Assembly: GCA_013426805.1 (NCBI GenBank)
Contig: JACDZG010000058.1
Location: forward strand, 1-42,453
DNA length: 42,453 nt
Direction of reading: 5' to 3'
Origin: Chromatiaceae bacterium
GTDB lineage: Bacteria; Pseudomonadota; Gammaproteobacteria; Chromatiales; Chromatiaceae
The notes under the pieces were generated by a model. It was given only the letters and a program-made list of their open reading frames with translations. It was not told where the DNA came from and made no database searches. This document shows positions 1 through 9,400 of the stretch, piece after piece; position 1 is the first letter of the stretch; the number at the start of each line of letters is the position of its first letter. Both the position numbers and the translations under genes were made by a program.

Positions 1-745
1 AGAGGTCGCCGATCCAACCCATGACCAGGCAATGCCAGGTGATCAGGAACTGGTGAATGGCGCGCCAATCCTCCTTGACCCGTTGGAAAGGCGGCAGGTC
101 TACCTGGTCGAGTGCGATGCCAGCGGCACTCAGGGCTTCCTCCTGCTCCAGCCGCTTGAGATTGGCAGCGCGGACACCGCCAAACCGTTGGTCGGCATCC
201 AGGTTGTCCTTGGCGAGGCCTTGCCCGATCAGGCGTTCGCGCGCCTGCCGCCATTGTCGCGCCGCGGCGCGGGCACAATCCTCGACCACGGAGCGATAGG
301 CGATCTTCTCCAGGGTCTGATAGAGGTACTGATCCTGGGCGGGTCCCCAGTAGGCCAGATTGATGTAGAGATGGTCATCGCCCTCCGGCAGTTGGGTCTC
401 CAGTACCAGGGTTGGCTCGGAGCGCAACCGCTCGTGCAGGGCCTTGATGCCGGCCGCACCCTGGAACTGGCCGTCTTTCCAGGCACCGTCGAGGAGTTCG
501 ATGGGGCGCACTCTGAGATTGAAGTTGTAGTGATTGGAGAGGAATTGCTGGAGTGCCTGGCGCACCGGCCCTTCCAGGTCGCGCGGGCCGTTGGCGGGCA
601 GAGAAAGAAAGACCCGCAGCGGGGTCGGCCCGTCGCAGCGGTGCGATTGCAGGATCTGGAAGGGGAAGAGCCGCAACGGCCAGTGGTCCAGGACTTTCTG
701 GTTCTCCTGTAGTTCCAGGGCGGTCTGGCGCTGCCGGGTCGCCAT
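1..745 (-). CDS. Conserved hypothetical protein, truncated at the window edge
   Basis: An open minus-strand frame runs from an ATG at 745 to the window edge without a stop, so the C-terminus is missing and about 248 residues are visible. The start is chosen because AGGA lies seven bases upstream; an in-frame GTG at 772 is an alternative, and a stop lies just before it. The product begins with a charged, probably helical stretch (ATRQRQTALELQENQK). It continues as a soluble mixed alpha/beta protein with conserved-looking patches such as RPIELLDGAWKDG, INLAYWGPAQDQYLYQTL and HQFLITWHCLVMGWIGDL. I see no signal peptide, membrane segment, P-loop or catalytic motif I can name. It is divergent from leuC, 75 bases away. 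The even amino-acid composition supports real coding, but the function is unknown. Confidence 0.7.
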   Translation of the reverse strand, partial: MATRQRQTALELQENQKVLDHWPLRLFPFQILQSHRCDGPTPLRVFLSLPANGPRDLEGPVRQALQQFLSNHYNFNLRVRPIELLDGAWKDGQFQGAAGIKALHERLRSEPTLVLETQLPEGDDHLYINLAYWGPAQDQYLYQTLEKIAYRSVVEDCARAAARQWRQARERLIGQGLAKDNLDADQRFGGVRAANLKRLEQEEALSAAGIALDQVDLPPFQRVKEDWRAIHQFLITWHCLVMGWIGDL

Positions 746-820
746 CGCCCATTCCTGTTTGAGTTTGCGCACCGCCCCGACTATTCTTAGAGGTTAAGAT
801 TTTGCTAGCGAGGCGGCGAT

Positions 821-2224
821 ATGGGTGCCAGGACCCTCTACGATAAACTGTGGGACGAACATGTGGTGCGGGTGGATGAGGACGGCACGGCGCTGCTCTA
901 CATCGATCGCCAGCTCGTCCATGAGGTGACCTCGCCCCAGGCGTTCGAGGGGCTGCGCCTGGCCGGCCGGCGCCCGTGGCGGGTGGCGGCGAATCTGGCG
1001 GTGCCGGATCACAATGTGCCGACGGCTAATCTTGCGGCGGGGATCACCGACCCGGTCTCGCGCCTGCAGGTGGAGACGCTGGACGAGAACTGCCGCAGTT
1101 TCGGCATCACCGAGTTCGCCATGGGCGATCCGCGTCAGGGGGTCGTCCATGTGATCGGTCCGGAGCAAGGCTTCACCCTGCCGGGCAGTACGGTGGTCTG
1201 CGGCGACTCGCATACCGCCACCCATGGCGCCTTCGGTGCATTGGCCTTCGGGATCGGGACCTCGGAGGTCGAGCATGTACTGGCCACCCAGTGCCTGCTG
1301 CAGCGCAAGTCCAAGGCGATGCTGATCAGCATCGACGGGGGTCTGGGGCCGGGTGTGACCGCCAAGGACATCGTGCTCGCCGTCATCGGCGTCATCGGCA
1401 CTGCCGGTGGCACCGGTTATGTGGTGGAGTTCGGCGGTTCGGCGATCCGCGCGCTCTCGCTCGAGGGCCGTATGACGGTCTGCAATATGGCGATTGAGGC
1501 GGGCGCGCGGGCCGGACTGGTGGCGGTCGACGAGAAGACCATCGAGTACATGCGCGGCCGTCCGCTGGCTCCCAAGGGCGACCTCTTCGAGCGCGCGGCG
1601 GCTCACTGGCGCACCCTGGTCAGCGATCCGGATGCCCGGTTTGATGAGATTATCCGGCTCGCCGCCGCTGAGATTCAGCCGCAAGTCACCTGGGGGACCT
1701 CCCCCGAGCAGGTGGTCGCGGTCGACGGCAAGGTGCCCGATCCGGCCGCCGAGCCGGACCCGGTGAAAGCCGGCAGCATGCGCCACGCCTTGAGTTATAT
1801 GGGACTCACGCCCGGCACGCCGATCACCGAGATTCGTCCGGACAAGGTCTTCATCGGTTCCTGCACCAACTCGCGCATCGAGGATCTGCGGGCGGCAGCC
1901 GCCGTGGTCGCGGGCCGTCAGGTGGCCGCCAGTATCAAGCTGGCGCTGGTGGTTCCGGGGTCCGGATTGGTGAAAGCGCAGGCCGAGGCCGAGGGGCTGG
2001 ATCGCATTTTCACCGCGGCCGGTTTCGAATGGCGTGAACCCGGCTGCTCCATGTGTCTGGCCATGAACGCGGACCGGCTGGAGCCGGGTGAGCGCTGCGC
2101 CTCGACCTCGAATCGCAATTTCGAGGGTCGCCAGGGGCCGGGCGGGCGCACCCATCTGGTCAGCCCTGCCATGGCGGCCGCGGCCGCGGTTACTGGTCAT
2201 TTCGTCGACGTGAGGACTCTCTGA
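821..2224 (+). CDS. leuC: 3-isopropylmalate dehydratase large subunit
   Basis: LeuC and LeuD together isomerise 2-isopropylmalate to 3-isopropylmalate in leucine biosynthesis, in the cytoplasm. The 467 residues match the usual family length (about 466). The aconitase-type [4Fe-4S] cluster ligands are visible as Cys348 in GSCTNSR and Cys409/Cys412 in PGCSMC. The motif [13 protein letters not shown] and the C-terminal [12 protein letters not shown] are also typical. The start gives [10 protein letters not shown], which aligns with the N-terminus of other LeuC proteins, and a purine-rich stretch (gaggcgg) precedes it. The stop is followed immediately by the ATG of leuD, so the two subunits are translationally coupled. 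Identification is secure. Confidence 0.98.
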   Translation: MGARTLYDKLWDEHVVRVDEDGTALLYIDRQLVHEVTSPQAFEGLRLAGRRPWRVAANLAVPDHNVPTANLAAGITDPVSRLQVETLDENCRSFGITEFAMGDPRQGVVHVIGPEQGFTLPGSTVVCGDSHTATHGAFGALAFGIGTSEVEHVLATQCLLQRKSKAMLISIDGGLGPGVTAKDIVLAVIGVIGTAGGTGYVVEFGGSAIRALSLEGRMTVCNMAIEAGARAGLVAVDEKTIEYMRGRPLAPKGDLFERAAAHWRTLVSDPDARFDEIIRLAAAEIQPQVTWGTSPEQVVAVDGKVPDPAAEPDPVKAGSMRHALSYMGLTPGTPITEIRPDKVFIGSCTNSRIEDLRAAAAVVAGRQVAASIKLALVVPGSGLVKAQAEAEGLDRIFTAAGFEWREPGCSMCLAMNADRLEPGERCASTSNRNFEGRQGPGGRTHLVSPAMAAAAAVTGHFVDVRTL

Positions 2225-2860
2225 ATGGAGCCGTTCAAGAACTTCACCGGGCGTGTGGTGCCGCTGGATCGGGCCAACGTGGACACTGACGCCATCATCC
2301 CCAAGCAGTTTCTGAAAAGCATCAAGCGCAGCGGCTTTGGGCCCTATCTATTTGATGAATGGCGTTATCTGGATCACGGCGAGCCGGGCATGGATTGTAC
2401 CAACCGGCCGCTCAACACGGCCTTCGTCCTCAACGATCCGCGCTACGCCGGTGCTGAAATCCTGCTGGCGCGCGAGAATTTCGGTTGCGGGTCCTCCCGT
2501 GAGCACGCCCCCTGGGCTTTGGCGGACTTCGGCATCCGGGTCATCCTGGCCCCGAGTTATGCCGACATTTTCTTTAGCAATTGCTTTAAGAATGGGATAC
2601 TACCGATTGTTCTCGAAGCGGAAATAATCGACCGTCTGTTCGCTCAAGCTAAGGGTGCAGACGCGCTGCGGCTGGTGGTGGACCTGCCGCTGCAGACGCT
2701 GACCCTCGACAGCGTGTCCATCCCCTTCACCGTGGATGCCTTCCGCAAGCAGTGCCTGATCGAGGGTCTCGACGACATCGGCCTGACGCTCAAGCAGGTG
2801 GACAGCATCCGTGCCTTTGAAGCCCGCCGACGGGCCGAGGCGCCTTGGGTCTTTTTATAA
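2225..2860 (+). CDS. leuD: 3-isopropylmalate dehydratase small subunit
   Basis: LeuD is the swivel-domain partner of LeuC in the isopropylmalate isomerase. The 211-residue length fits the bacterial family (about 200-215). Recognisable motifs are [20 protein letters not shown] near the N-terminus, the substrate-loop sequence [16 protein letters not shown] around residues 80-95, and [16 protein letters not shown]. The ATG directly abuts the leuC stop, and the end of leuC carries a GTGAGG element that can act as the ribosome binding site. It is followed by a 105-base structured spacer before leuB. Confidence 0.98.
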   Translation: MEPFKNFTGRVVPLDRANVDTDAIIPKQFLKSIKRSGFGPYLFDEWRYLDHGEPGMDCTNRPLNTAFVLNDPRYAGAEILLARENFGCGSSREHAPWALADFGIRVILAPSYADIFFSNCFKNGILPIVLEAEIIDRLFAQAKGADALRLVVDLPLQTLTLDSVSIPFTVDAFRKQCLIEGLDDIGLTLKQVDSIRAFEARRRAEAPWVFL

Positions 2861-2863
2861 CTT

Positions 2864-2948
2864 TAAACCGCGCCAGCTCCAGCAATCGTCGCGTCTGCCG
2901 GGGCCGATCTCATCCACAAGCATCGCATACCGCGCTGGGCGCGGTTTA
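2864..2948 (+). promoter_or_regulatory. Mutually exclusive hairpins in the leuD-leuB spacer
   Basis: Three complementary arms can be read directly. TAAACCGCGCC at 2864-2874 is the exact reverse complement of GGCGCGGTTTA at 2938-2948. A third arm, ACCGCGC at 2929-2935, can instead pair with GCGCGGT at 2939-2945 across a three-base loop. The long-range and local stems therefore compete for the same 3' arm, which ends six bases before the GGAG of leuB. This is the layout of an attenuator or translational switch, but there is no U-tract and no recognised riboswitch class. The inverted repeats are certain; the regulatory role is inference. Confidence 0.4.
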
Positions 2949-2965
2949 GTATTGGAGATAATGAG

Positions 2966-4045
2966 TTGACGAAGAAGGTTTTAGTGCTGCCCGGCGACGG
3001 CATCGGCCCGGAGATCGTGGGCGAGGCGGTCAAGCTGCTCAAGGCGCTCCAGGCGCAGGGTGCCATCGCGGTCGAGCTTGAGCACGGGTTGGTGGGCGGC
3101 GCGGCCTATGACGCATTCGGTGATCCATTGCCCGCGCAGACCCTGGAGGCCGCCCGCGCCGCGGATGCCGTCCTGTTGGGGGCGGTCGGCGGACCCAAGT
3201 GGGAGCCCTTGCATATCTCCAAGCGCCCGGAGAAAGGACTTTTGGGCCTGCGTGCCGGTCTGGGGCTCTTCGCCAACCTGCGCCCGGCGATTCTGTATCC
3301 GCAGTTGGCCGGGGCCTCGAGCCTCAAGCCGGAGGTGGTCTCCGGGCTGGACATCATGATCGTGCGCGAACTGACCGGAGACATCTATTTCGGCCAACCG
3401 CGCGGGGTGGAGACCCTGGCCTCCGGCGAGCGCCGCGGGATCAACACCATGGTCTACACCGAGTCCGAGATCGAGCGCATCTGCCGCGTGGCCTTCGACC
3501 TGGCCCGCAAACGCGACCGGCGGGTCTGTTCGGTGGATAAGGCCAACGTACTGGAATGCACCGAGTTGTGGCGCGAGGTGGCGACCCGCGTGGGGGCCGA
3601 CTACCCGGATGTCGCGCTGAGTCACATGTACGTGGACAATGCGGCCATGCAACTGGTGCGGGCACCCAAGCAGTTCGATGTGATGGTGACCGGCAATCTG
3701 TTTGGTGACATCCTGTCGGACTGTGCTTCCATGCTCACCGGCTCGATCGGCATGTTGCCCTCGGCGTCCCTGAACGCCGCCGGGCAGGGCATGTATGAAC
3801 CGATTCACGGTTCCGCTCCGGACATCGCGGGCCAGGGGGTGGCCAATCCGCTGGCCACCCTGTTGTCGGTGGCCATGATGCTGCGCTACTCGCTGGGGGC
3901 GCCGGAGGTGGCGCAGCGGATTGAAGCGGCGGTTTCCGTGGTGCTTGATCAAGGGCTACGGACCCCTGATATCCTATCGGCCGGGATGCGCCGGGTCGGG
4001 ACAGTGGAGATGGGGGATGCGGTAGTGGCGGCCTTGCCGACTTGA
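2966..4045 (+). CDS. leuB: 3-isopropylmalate dehydrogenase
   Basis: LeuB oxidatively decarboxylates 3-isopropylmalate with NAD+, the third leucine-specific step. The 359 residues show the family signatures: [10 protein letters not shown] at the N-terminus, [23 protein letters not shown] (active-site Arg and Tyr), VDKANVLE (catalytic Lys), the metal-binding run [12 protein letters not shown], and [10 protein letters not shown] in the NAD-binding loop. The start is a TTG: GGAG at 2954-2957 is eight bases upstream and the product then begins [11 protein letters not shown], as expected. The nearby ATG at 2961 is out of frame and hits a stop after two codons. It is the last leu gene of the cluster, and asd follows after 41 bases. 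Confidence 0.97.
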   Translation: MTKKVLVLPGDGIGPEIVGEAVKLLKALQAQGAIAVELEHGLVGGAAYDAFGDPLPAQTLEAARAADAVLLGAVGGPKWEPLHISKRPEKGLLGLRAGLGLFANLRPAILYPQLAGASSLKPEVVSGLDIMIVRELTGDIYFGQPRGVETLASGERRGINTMVYTESEIERICRVAFDLARKRDRRVCSVDKANVLECTELWREVATRVGADYPDVALSHMYVDNAAMQLVRAPKQFDVMVTGNLFGDILSDCASMLTGSIGMLPSASLNAAGQGMYEPIHGSAPDIAGQGVANPLATLLSVAMMLRYSLGAPEVAQRIEAAVSVVLDQGLRTPDILSAGMRRVGTVEMGDAVVAALPT

Positions 4046-4086
4046 ACCTGGTTCGACCGATGTAGTAAAGTAGCGGATGTAATGAG

Positions 4087-5202
4087 ATGAATCGTGTAGG
4101 TTTTATCGGCTGGCGTGGCATGGTGGGGTCGGTCCTCATGGATCGGATGCGGGCGGAACAGGATTTTGACCTGATCGACGCGCCGCGTTTTTTCAGCACC
4201 TCCCAGGTCGGCCAGCCGGGACCGGAGCTGGGTTGCGCCGGAGGTCCTCTGCTTGACGCCGGTGCGATCGACGCGCTGGGTGAGATGGATATCCTGGTCA
4301 CCTGTCAGGGCGGGGACTACACCAAGGAGGTGCATCCCAAGCTGCGCGCCGCCGGGTGGGATGGCTACTGGATCGACGCCGCCTCGGCCCTGCGGATGCA
4401 GCCCGATGCCACCATTATCCTGGACCCGGTGAACCGCGAGCTGATCGACACCGCCCTGGCGGCCGGCCGGCGCGACTTCATCGGCGGCAACTGCACCGTG
4501 AGCCTCATGCTGATGGCCATCGGCGGCTTGCTGCGCGCGGGCCTGGTGGAATGGATCAGCGCCATGACCTACCAGGCCGCGTCCGGTGCCGGTGCCAAAC
4601 ACATGCGCGAGTTGCTGCAGCAGATGGGCGCGCTCCACGACTGCGCGGCACCACTGCTCGCCGATTCGGCCTCGGCGATCCTGGAGATCGACCGCGCGGT
4701 GACCGCGACCCTGTGCGATGCGGCCTTGCCGACCGCCAGCTTCGGCGCGCCGCTGGCCGGCAGTCTCATTCCCTGGATCGATACCCAACTGGAGAACGGC
4801 CAGAGTCGCGAAGAGTGGAAAGGGCAGGCCGAGACGAACAAGATCCTCGGTCTCGATCACCAGCCCATCCCGGTCGACGGGCTGTGCGTGCGGGTCGGGG
4901 CGATGCGCTGCCACAGTCAGGGACTCACCATCAAGCTCAACCAGGACTTGTCCCTGGAAGAGGTACAGCGGATCATCGCCGCCGCCAACGACTGGGTGCG
5001 GGTAATTCCCAACGAGCGGGCGCGGACCGTCCGTGAGCTGTCGCCGGCCGCGGTGACGGGACGGCTGGAGGTGCCGGTCGGACGTCTGCGCAAGATGAAT
5101 CTCGGGGAGCGCTATCTGGCGGCCTTCACGGTCGGCGATCAGTTACTTTGGGGTGCGGCCGAGCCGTTGCGGCGAATGCTGCGCATCCTTCTCGAGCGCT
5201 AG
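4087..5202 (+). CDS. asd: Aspartate-semialdehyde dehydrogenase
   Basis: Asd reduces beta-aspartyl phosphate to aspartate semialdehyde with NADPH. This is the branch point to lysine/diaminopimelate, threonine and methionine. The 371-residue protein is the gammaproteobacterial type. It has an N-terminal nucleotide loop [10 protein letters not shown], the catalytic Cys136 in [16 protein letters not shown], the substrate-binding stretch [16 protein letters not shown], and a conserved [10 protein letters not shown] near residue 275. It follows leuB closely and precedes fimV, an order shared with Pseudomonas. metZ at the far end of this cluster uses the same pathway downstream. Identification is secure. 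Confidence 0.98.
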   Translation: MNRVGFIGWRGMVGSVLMDRMRAEQDFDLIDAPRFFSTSQVGQPGPELGCAGGPLLDAGAIDALGEMDILVTCQGGDYTKEVHPKLRAAGWDGYWIDAASALRMQPDATIILDPVNRELIDTALAAGRRDFIGGNCTVSLMLMAIGGLLRAGLVEWISAMTYQAASGAGAKHMRELLQQMGALHDCAAPLLADSASAILEIDRAVTATLCDAALPTASFGAPLAGSLIPWIDTQLENGQSREEWKGQAETNKILGLDHQPIPVDGLCVRVGAMRCHSQGLTIKLNQDLSLEEVQRIIAAANDWVRVIPNERARTVRELSPAAVTGRLEVPVGRLRKMNLGERYLAAFTVGDQLLWGAAEPLRRMLRILLER

Positions 5203-5236
5203 GTCAGGATCGGCCGGCCGCGGCCGTGGTGTACCC

Positions 5237-5266
5237 TTGGTGAAAGGCGGGGGATTCAGATATAGT
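5237..5266 (+). promoter_or_regulatory. Possible sigma-70 promoter upstream of fimV
   Basis: TTGGTG at 5237-5242 and TATAGT at 5261-5266 are separated by 18 bases, within the 190-base asd-fimV spacer. The -10 element matches consensus at five of six positions; the -35 matches only three. The placement, about 130 bases before the fimV start, is reasonable for a separate fimV promoter. This is a motif-level guess. Confidence 0.3.
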
Positions 5267-5393
5267 TCGGTCCGTAAGGTGAAGTCATGTTCTGAGTTCG
5301 CGCCGGGTTCGCGGATTTCGCCCGGTATCGACTTCCCGCTACGGGTTGAGCGGATCGCCCACGCAGCCGTTTATTGGTGAACGAGGGAGTAGG

Positions 5394-8300
5394 ATGTCTC
5401 GCAAGTTTTACCTGGCGTCGATGCTGGTACCGGCCTTGGTCGTGACCAATGCGTATGCCTTGGGTGTGGGTGGAATGCGCCTGCAATCCGCGCTGAATCA
5501 GCCCTTTGTCGGAGAGATCGAGCTTCTTGACGTGAAGTCGGACGAACTCGATACGATCAAGGCGCAGATCGCCCCGCAAGCCGAGTTCAACAAGGCCGGT
5601 GTCGAGCGCTACCACCACCTGGGCAAGCTGCGGCTGAGTCCACAACTCTCTGCGCGTGGCAGACCGGTCATCCGCGTCACCAGCCGGGAACCCATCCGTG
5701 AGCCCTACATGGACTTCCTGGTCGAAGTCGTGTGGCCGAATGGGCGCCTGGTCAAGCAGTTCACCCTCCTGCTGGATCCGGCGGTCACCGCCTCGCGGTC
5801 CGCTCCGCCGATTGAGCAGCCTATGGCGAGTGCTCGGCCGACGCGCGCGCCGGCCGCCGTGGCTGCGGTTGAACAGCCACGGCCGGCTCGCACCAAGAAG
5901 GCCGCCTCGCCGCCGCTCGAGGCCGCGCCGCCGGTTGCCGCAAGCAGCGATGGGTTCCCGAAGCGTTTCGGTCCGATTCGTCCAGGTACCGGACTCTGGC
6001 GTTTGGCGCGCGCTCGAACCCCCGCGGGTGCCACGGTGTCGCAAACCGCCATGGCGCTCTATCGGAACAATCAAGATGCCTTCATCCGCGGTGACATCAA
6101 TCGGCTGATCGCCGGCAAAACGCTGACCATACCGAGTGCGGACGAATTGTTCGCCCTCGGGCCGGACGCCGCCAACCGGGAGTTCGCGGCCGCGCTGAAG
6201 GGTGATCAGGTGCGCCGCACCCCGCTGACCGACCCGACCGCGCCCCCGCAGCCGGCTCTGGCCGGCGAGTCGCGACTGAAGATTGCCGGGACCGCTCCCG
6301 CGAGCGAAGCGCGCGCGGCGACCACTGGCCCGGGAAAAGCGGGGATGGAGGAGGAGCTTCTGCTGGTTCGCGAGGCGAGCGAGAGTACCCGACAGGAAAC
6401 TGTGGAAATGCGAGGGCGTATTCGGGAACTTGAGTCCCAGCTCTCGGAGATCCAGCGACTGCTGCAGTTGCGTAACGCGGAGCTTGCCCGCATCCAGGGC
6501 GGGGAGCAACCGGCGCCGGGCGTGCTGAACGCGGGTCAGCCCGCTCGGCCCCCGGGGGGACCGGCGGCGGTCACGGGAGACGCACCGGCGGCGGGTGGTC
6601 CGGCGGCGGTCACGGCAGGCACGTCGGTACCGGGTGGTCCGGCCGCGGTCACGGCAGGTACACCGGTGCCGGGAGCGACCGTGGCGCCGACGGCCCCGCC
6701 GGACATGATCGCGTCACTTGGGGCGGCGGGTGGTTTACCCCCGGATGATGCTGCTGCCGGCGGAGTACCTGGTGAGCTGCTCGACGGCAGTCCTGCGGCG
6801 CTTGATATGCTGCCGCCGGGTACCGCGGTCGGGGGGAGTGCCGCCCCGGGAGACACCATCTCTTTGCCTATGGCACCGATAACTGCATCGACTGCCGCGT
6901 CGACCAAATCAACCCCAGCATCCACGCCGGCTGCGCTTTCTCCGCAGATCAATCAGTCAGGGATGCCGATGCCGGCCAGCACTGCGAGTCCGGTTGCCGG
7001 TTCCGAGCATGATTCCGCCTGGCGTGCGCTGTTGCTGCCGCTGGCCGGTGTCGCTGCCGCGACTGCCCTGGGTATCAGCGTGCTGATGTGGCTGCGCTCC
7101 CGCCGCCGCATCGGGCGCGATTCGAGTGTGGAGTTCGATTCGCGCGAGGTCCCTGAAAATCTGATGCTGGCGTCGACGCGTAAGTCGATGTCGCCACTCG
7201 CCGGCCAAAGTTCCAGTTCGGATTTGCGCGAGTCGGCGGTGCCGGGTGCACTCGATTCCCCGTCCGCGGGATTTGCGCCATTTGGTCGGATCGAGCCGGA
7301 AACGGACGAGGCCGATGTCATCTCCGAGGCTGACATCTACATCGCCTATGGCCGCTATCACGAGGCTGAAGAACTCCTGCGGGATGAACTCAAACGCAGC
7401 CCCGACCGCCTGGATCTTCAGTTCAAGCTTGCGGAAGCCTTCTACGGTGCCAAGAACTCGCAAGCGCTGGGTGATCTGCTGCGGCAGGTCCAGGCTGCCG
7501 GCGGCGATCAGGTCAATCCGGAGCGTTGGAAGCGTTTGGTCGATATGGCCGCTGCCGTGCAGCCGGTCGGCGTTGACGCTAGTTTCGCGGCGACATCGGC
7601 GCGCGCCGCGCCTGATGCTGAGCGTCCCGAGTCGTCAATCGAACGTTTTCTCGGTTCCAACGCCCGCACGCTTGGCGACGCCTACGCCGCACCTTCCGCG
7701 TCGAGTATCGACCGCCCCGGGCCCGGGGCGGAGCTGCTGCCCGATTCCGTCGGCGGCAATTCCGATGATGTCTACTCCCTCGATATCAGCGATGCACGCA
7801 AGCCGTCAGCCGACCTGGCGTTGCGCGCGGCGCCCCATCCTGCGGCGGACGTTGATCCGGCCCGAGAGGTTCGCCCGGCAGCGGATCTGCTGTCCGGTTG
7901 GTCTCCGTCCGGGTCTGACGGCAAGGTCGCGACACCGGCGGAGCATCCGTCGGCAAGCACGCCTGCCCGCCTGCCGGACAGCGACCTGCTGCAGCTTGAG
8001 GTGCCGCCGAGTGACGAGAACGATCGGCTGTTTTCCGGCGGGTTATCGGACCTTGAGCTGACCATTGAGGACCTGCGGTCGGCCAGTGAACTCGACCTCC
8101 GGACGTTCGATGACACAGCGTCCGGGGTCAGTCAGTCGGGCACCACGGCTGACCAGTCCGTGCCGGCGGCGGGGCTGGCAGGGCCGAAAGGCGAAACGCT
8201 CGGGCTTGGCGCATCGAAGGGAGTCGGTACCGTACTGCCGGTGCTCTTCGGTATTCAGGACGACAGTGCATCGAGCGATTTGCTGTCATCTCAGTGGCAG

Positions 8301-8468
8301 ATGGATCCGGGGCTCTGGGATGAGACGGCGACGAAACTCGATCTGGCTCGCGCTTACGTCGAGATGGGCGACCAGGATTCGGCCAAGGGCATCCTCGAAG
8401 AAGTACTGGGCGAGGGCAACGAGGAGCAGCGCAGCGAGGCCCAGGTGTTGCTGCGGCGTATCGGTTGA
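5394..8468 (+). CDS. fimV: FimV/HubP-type polar peptidoglycan-binding hub protein
   Basis: FimV is an inner-membrane protein that binds peptidoglycan at the cell pole and organises type IV pili and other polar machinery. This copy has 1,024 residues from the ATG at 5394, which has GGGAG upstream. In order it shows a signal peptide ending near residue 22; the conserved FimV N-domain (GMRLQSALNQPFVGEIELLDV to about residue 130); a LysM-like segment at about 195-248 (PGTGLWRLARAR to NRLIAGKTLTIPS); a coiled coil at about 317-370; and a low-complexity linker with three 13-residue repeats. A single membrane helix at about 541-562 follows, then an acidic cytoplasmic region with a TPR-like segment (ADIYIAYGRYHEAEELL). 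It ends in the FimV C-terminal domain LDLARAYVEMGDQDSAKGILEEVL. The asd-fimV-truA order is conserved in Pseudomonas. Confidence 0.95.
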   Translation: MSRKFYLASMLVPALVVTNAYALGVGGMRLQSALNQPFVGEIELLDVKSDELDTIKAQIAPQAEFNKAGVERYHHLGKLRLSPQLSARGRPVIRVTSREPIREPYMDFLVEVVWPNGRLVKQFTLLLDPAVTASRSAPPIEQPMASARPTRAPAAVAAVEQPRPARTKKAASPPLEAAPPVAASSDGFPKRFGPIRPGTGLWRLARARTPAGATVSQTAMALYRNNQDAFIRGDINRLIAGKTLTIPSADELFALGPDAANREFAAALKGDQVRRTPLTDPTAPPQPALAGESRLKIAGTAPASEARAATTGPGKAGMEEELLLVREASESTRQETVEMRGRIRELESQLSEIQRLLQLRNAELARIQGGEQPAPGVLNAGQPARPPGGPAAVTGDAPAAGGPAAVTAGTSVPGGPAAVTAGTPVPGATVAPTAPPDMIASLGAAGGLPPDDAAAGGVPGELLDGSPAALDMLPPGTAVGGSAAPGDTISLPMAPITASTAASTKSTPASTPAALSPQINQSGMPMPASTASPVAGSEHDSAWRALLLPLAGVAAATALGISVLMWLRSRRRIGRDSSVEFDSREVPENLMLASTRKSMSPLAGQSSSSDLRESAVPGALDSPSAGFAPFGRIEPETDEADVISEADIYIAYGRYHEAEELLRDELKRSPDRLDLQFKLAEAFYGAKNSQALGDLLRQVQAAGGDQVNPERWKRLVDMAAAVQPVGVDASFAATSARAAPDAERPESSIERFLGSNARTLGDAYAAPSASSIDRPGPGAELLPDSVGGNSDDVYSLDISDARKPSADLALRAAPHPAADVDPAREVRPAADLLSGWSPSGSDGKVATPAEHPSASTPARLPDSDLLQLEVPPSDENDRLFSGGLSDLELTIEDLRSASELDLRTFDDTASGVSQSGTTADQSVPAAGLAGPKGETLGLGASKGVGTVLPVLFGIQDDSASSDLLSSQWQMDPGLWDETATKLDLARAYVEMGDQDSAKGILEEVLGEGNEEQRSEAQVLLRRIG
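6558..6674 (+). repeat. Three tandem 39-bp repeats inside fimV
   Basis: Units 6558-6596, 6597-6635 and 6636-6674 each encode a 13-residue Gly/Pro/Ala-rich segment beginning GGPAAVT or GPAAVT. The repeats keep the reading frame and lie in the flexible periplasmic linker. Copy number could vary between strains without disrupting the protein. Confidence 0.8.
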
Positions 8469-8547
8469 ACCATCTCGCCTCCAGCCGGCCCTGCTGCCAA
8501 CCGCGCGCGGGGCGCAGCAGCGGCGATCCGGACACTGAGCGTGCGCG

Positions 8548-9345
8548 ATGACCGCTGATCCGCAGTCAAGTCGGCGGATCGTGCTGGGAGTCGAGTACGA
8601 CGGTTCCGGCTATTGCGGCTGGCAGACCCAGGCGCAGGGACGCACGGTCCAGGAGACCCTGGAAGCGGCGGTCTCGAGGGTCGCTGACCATCCGGTCCGC
8701 ATCCACTGTGCCGGACGCACCGACGCGGGTGTCCATGCACTCGAGCAGGTCGTTCATTTCGATACCGTTGCCGATCGCACGGAGCGCGCCTGGGTGCTCG
8801 GGACCAACGTCAACCTCCCGCGGGACTGTGCCGTGTGTTGGGCGCGACAGGTGCCCGATTCCTTTCACGCCCGCTTTTCCGCCGGCGCTCGTCATTATCG
8901 CTACCGCATCCTGACCCGTAACACCCGTTGCGCACTGGAGCGTGATCGCGCCCTGTGGGTCCATCAGCCGCTGGACCTCGAGCGAATGCAGGCGGCGGGT
9001 ACCGCGCTGCTGGGTGAGCACGATTTCAGCAGTTTCCGCGCGGCAGGCTGTCAGGCCAAGAGCCCGGTGCGCCGGCTGCACTACCTGGACCTGCGGCGGG
9101 ATGGCGAGGTGATCGATCTGGCGATCGGAGCGAACGGTTTCCTGCAGCATATGGTGCGCAATATTGTCGGCGTCTTGATCGCCATTGGCCGCGGCGAGGC
9201 ATCCGTAGACTGGACCCGGGAATTGCTTGTGGTGTGTGATCGAACTGTCGGCGGGGTGACGGCGCCGCCGCAGGGACTGTTTTTCGTACGCGCGGACTAC
9301 CCGGTGGAGTACGCGCTGCCTCAGGCGGCCGGCGGCGGTCGGTAG
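8548..9345 (+). CDS. truA: tRNA pseudouridine(38-40) synthase
   Basis: TruA converts uridines 38-40 in the anticodon arm of many tRNAs to pseudouridine. The 265-residue protein contains the catalytic Asp59 in [18 protein letters not shown]. Other family stretches include [32 protein letters not shown] and [22 protein letters not shown]. The length matches the family (about 260-270). It follows fimV after 79 bases and precedes trpF, the same order as in Pseudomonas. The spacer contains a weak CTGCTGC/GCAGCAG stem (8491-8497 and 8514-8520) without a U-tract. Confidence 0.97.
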   Translation: MTADPQSSRRIVLGVEYDGSGYCGWQTQAQGRTVQETLEAAVSRVADHPVRIHCAGRTDAGVHALEQVVHFDTVADRTERAWVLGTNVNLPRDCAVCWARQVPDSFHARFSAGARHYRYRILTRNTRCALERDRALWVHQPLDLERMQAAGTALLGEHDFSSFRAAGCQAKSPVRRLHYLDLRRDGEVIDLAIGANGFLQHMVRNIVGVLIAIGRGEASVDWTRELLVVCDRTVGGVTAPPQGLFFVRADYPVEYALPQAAGGGR

Positions 9346-9400
9346 TTTGTGTTCGGCGCTGTCGGCGATCGAATGCGCAGAAAAAGTCGGTGCAATAACG

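Noticed and set aside
32-712. Long plus-strand open frame of 226 codons
   Set aside because: It mirrors the real minus-strand frame. Its Gly, Val and Leu-rich composition has no domain features, and the opposite frame reads as a normal protein.
794-2200. 468-codon minus-strand open frame opposite leuC
   Set aside because: It is an antisense artefact of GC-rich coding sequence, rich in His, Arg and Gly with no family features; leuC explains the region completely.
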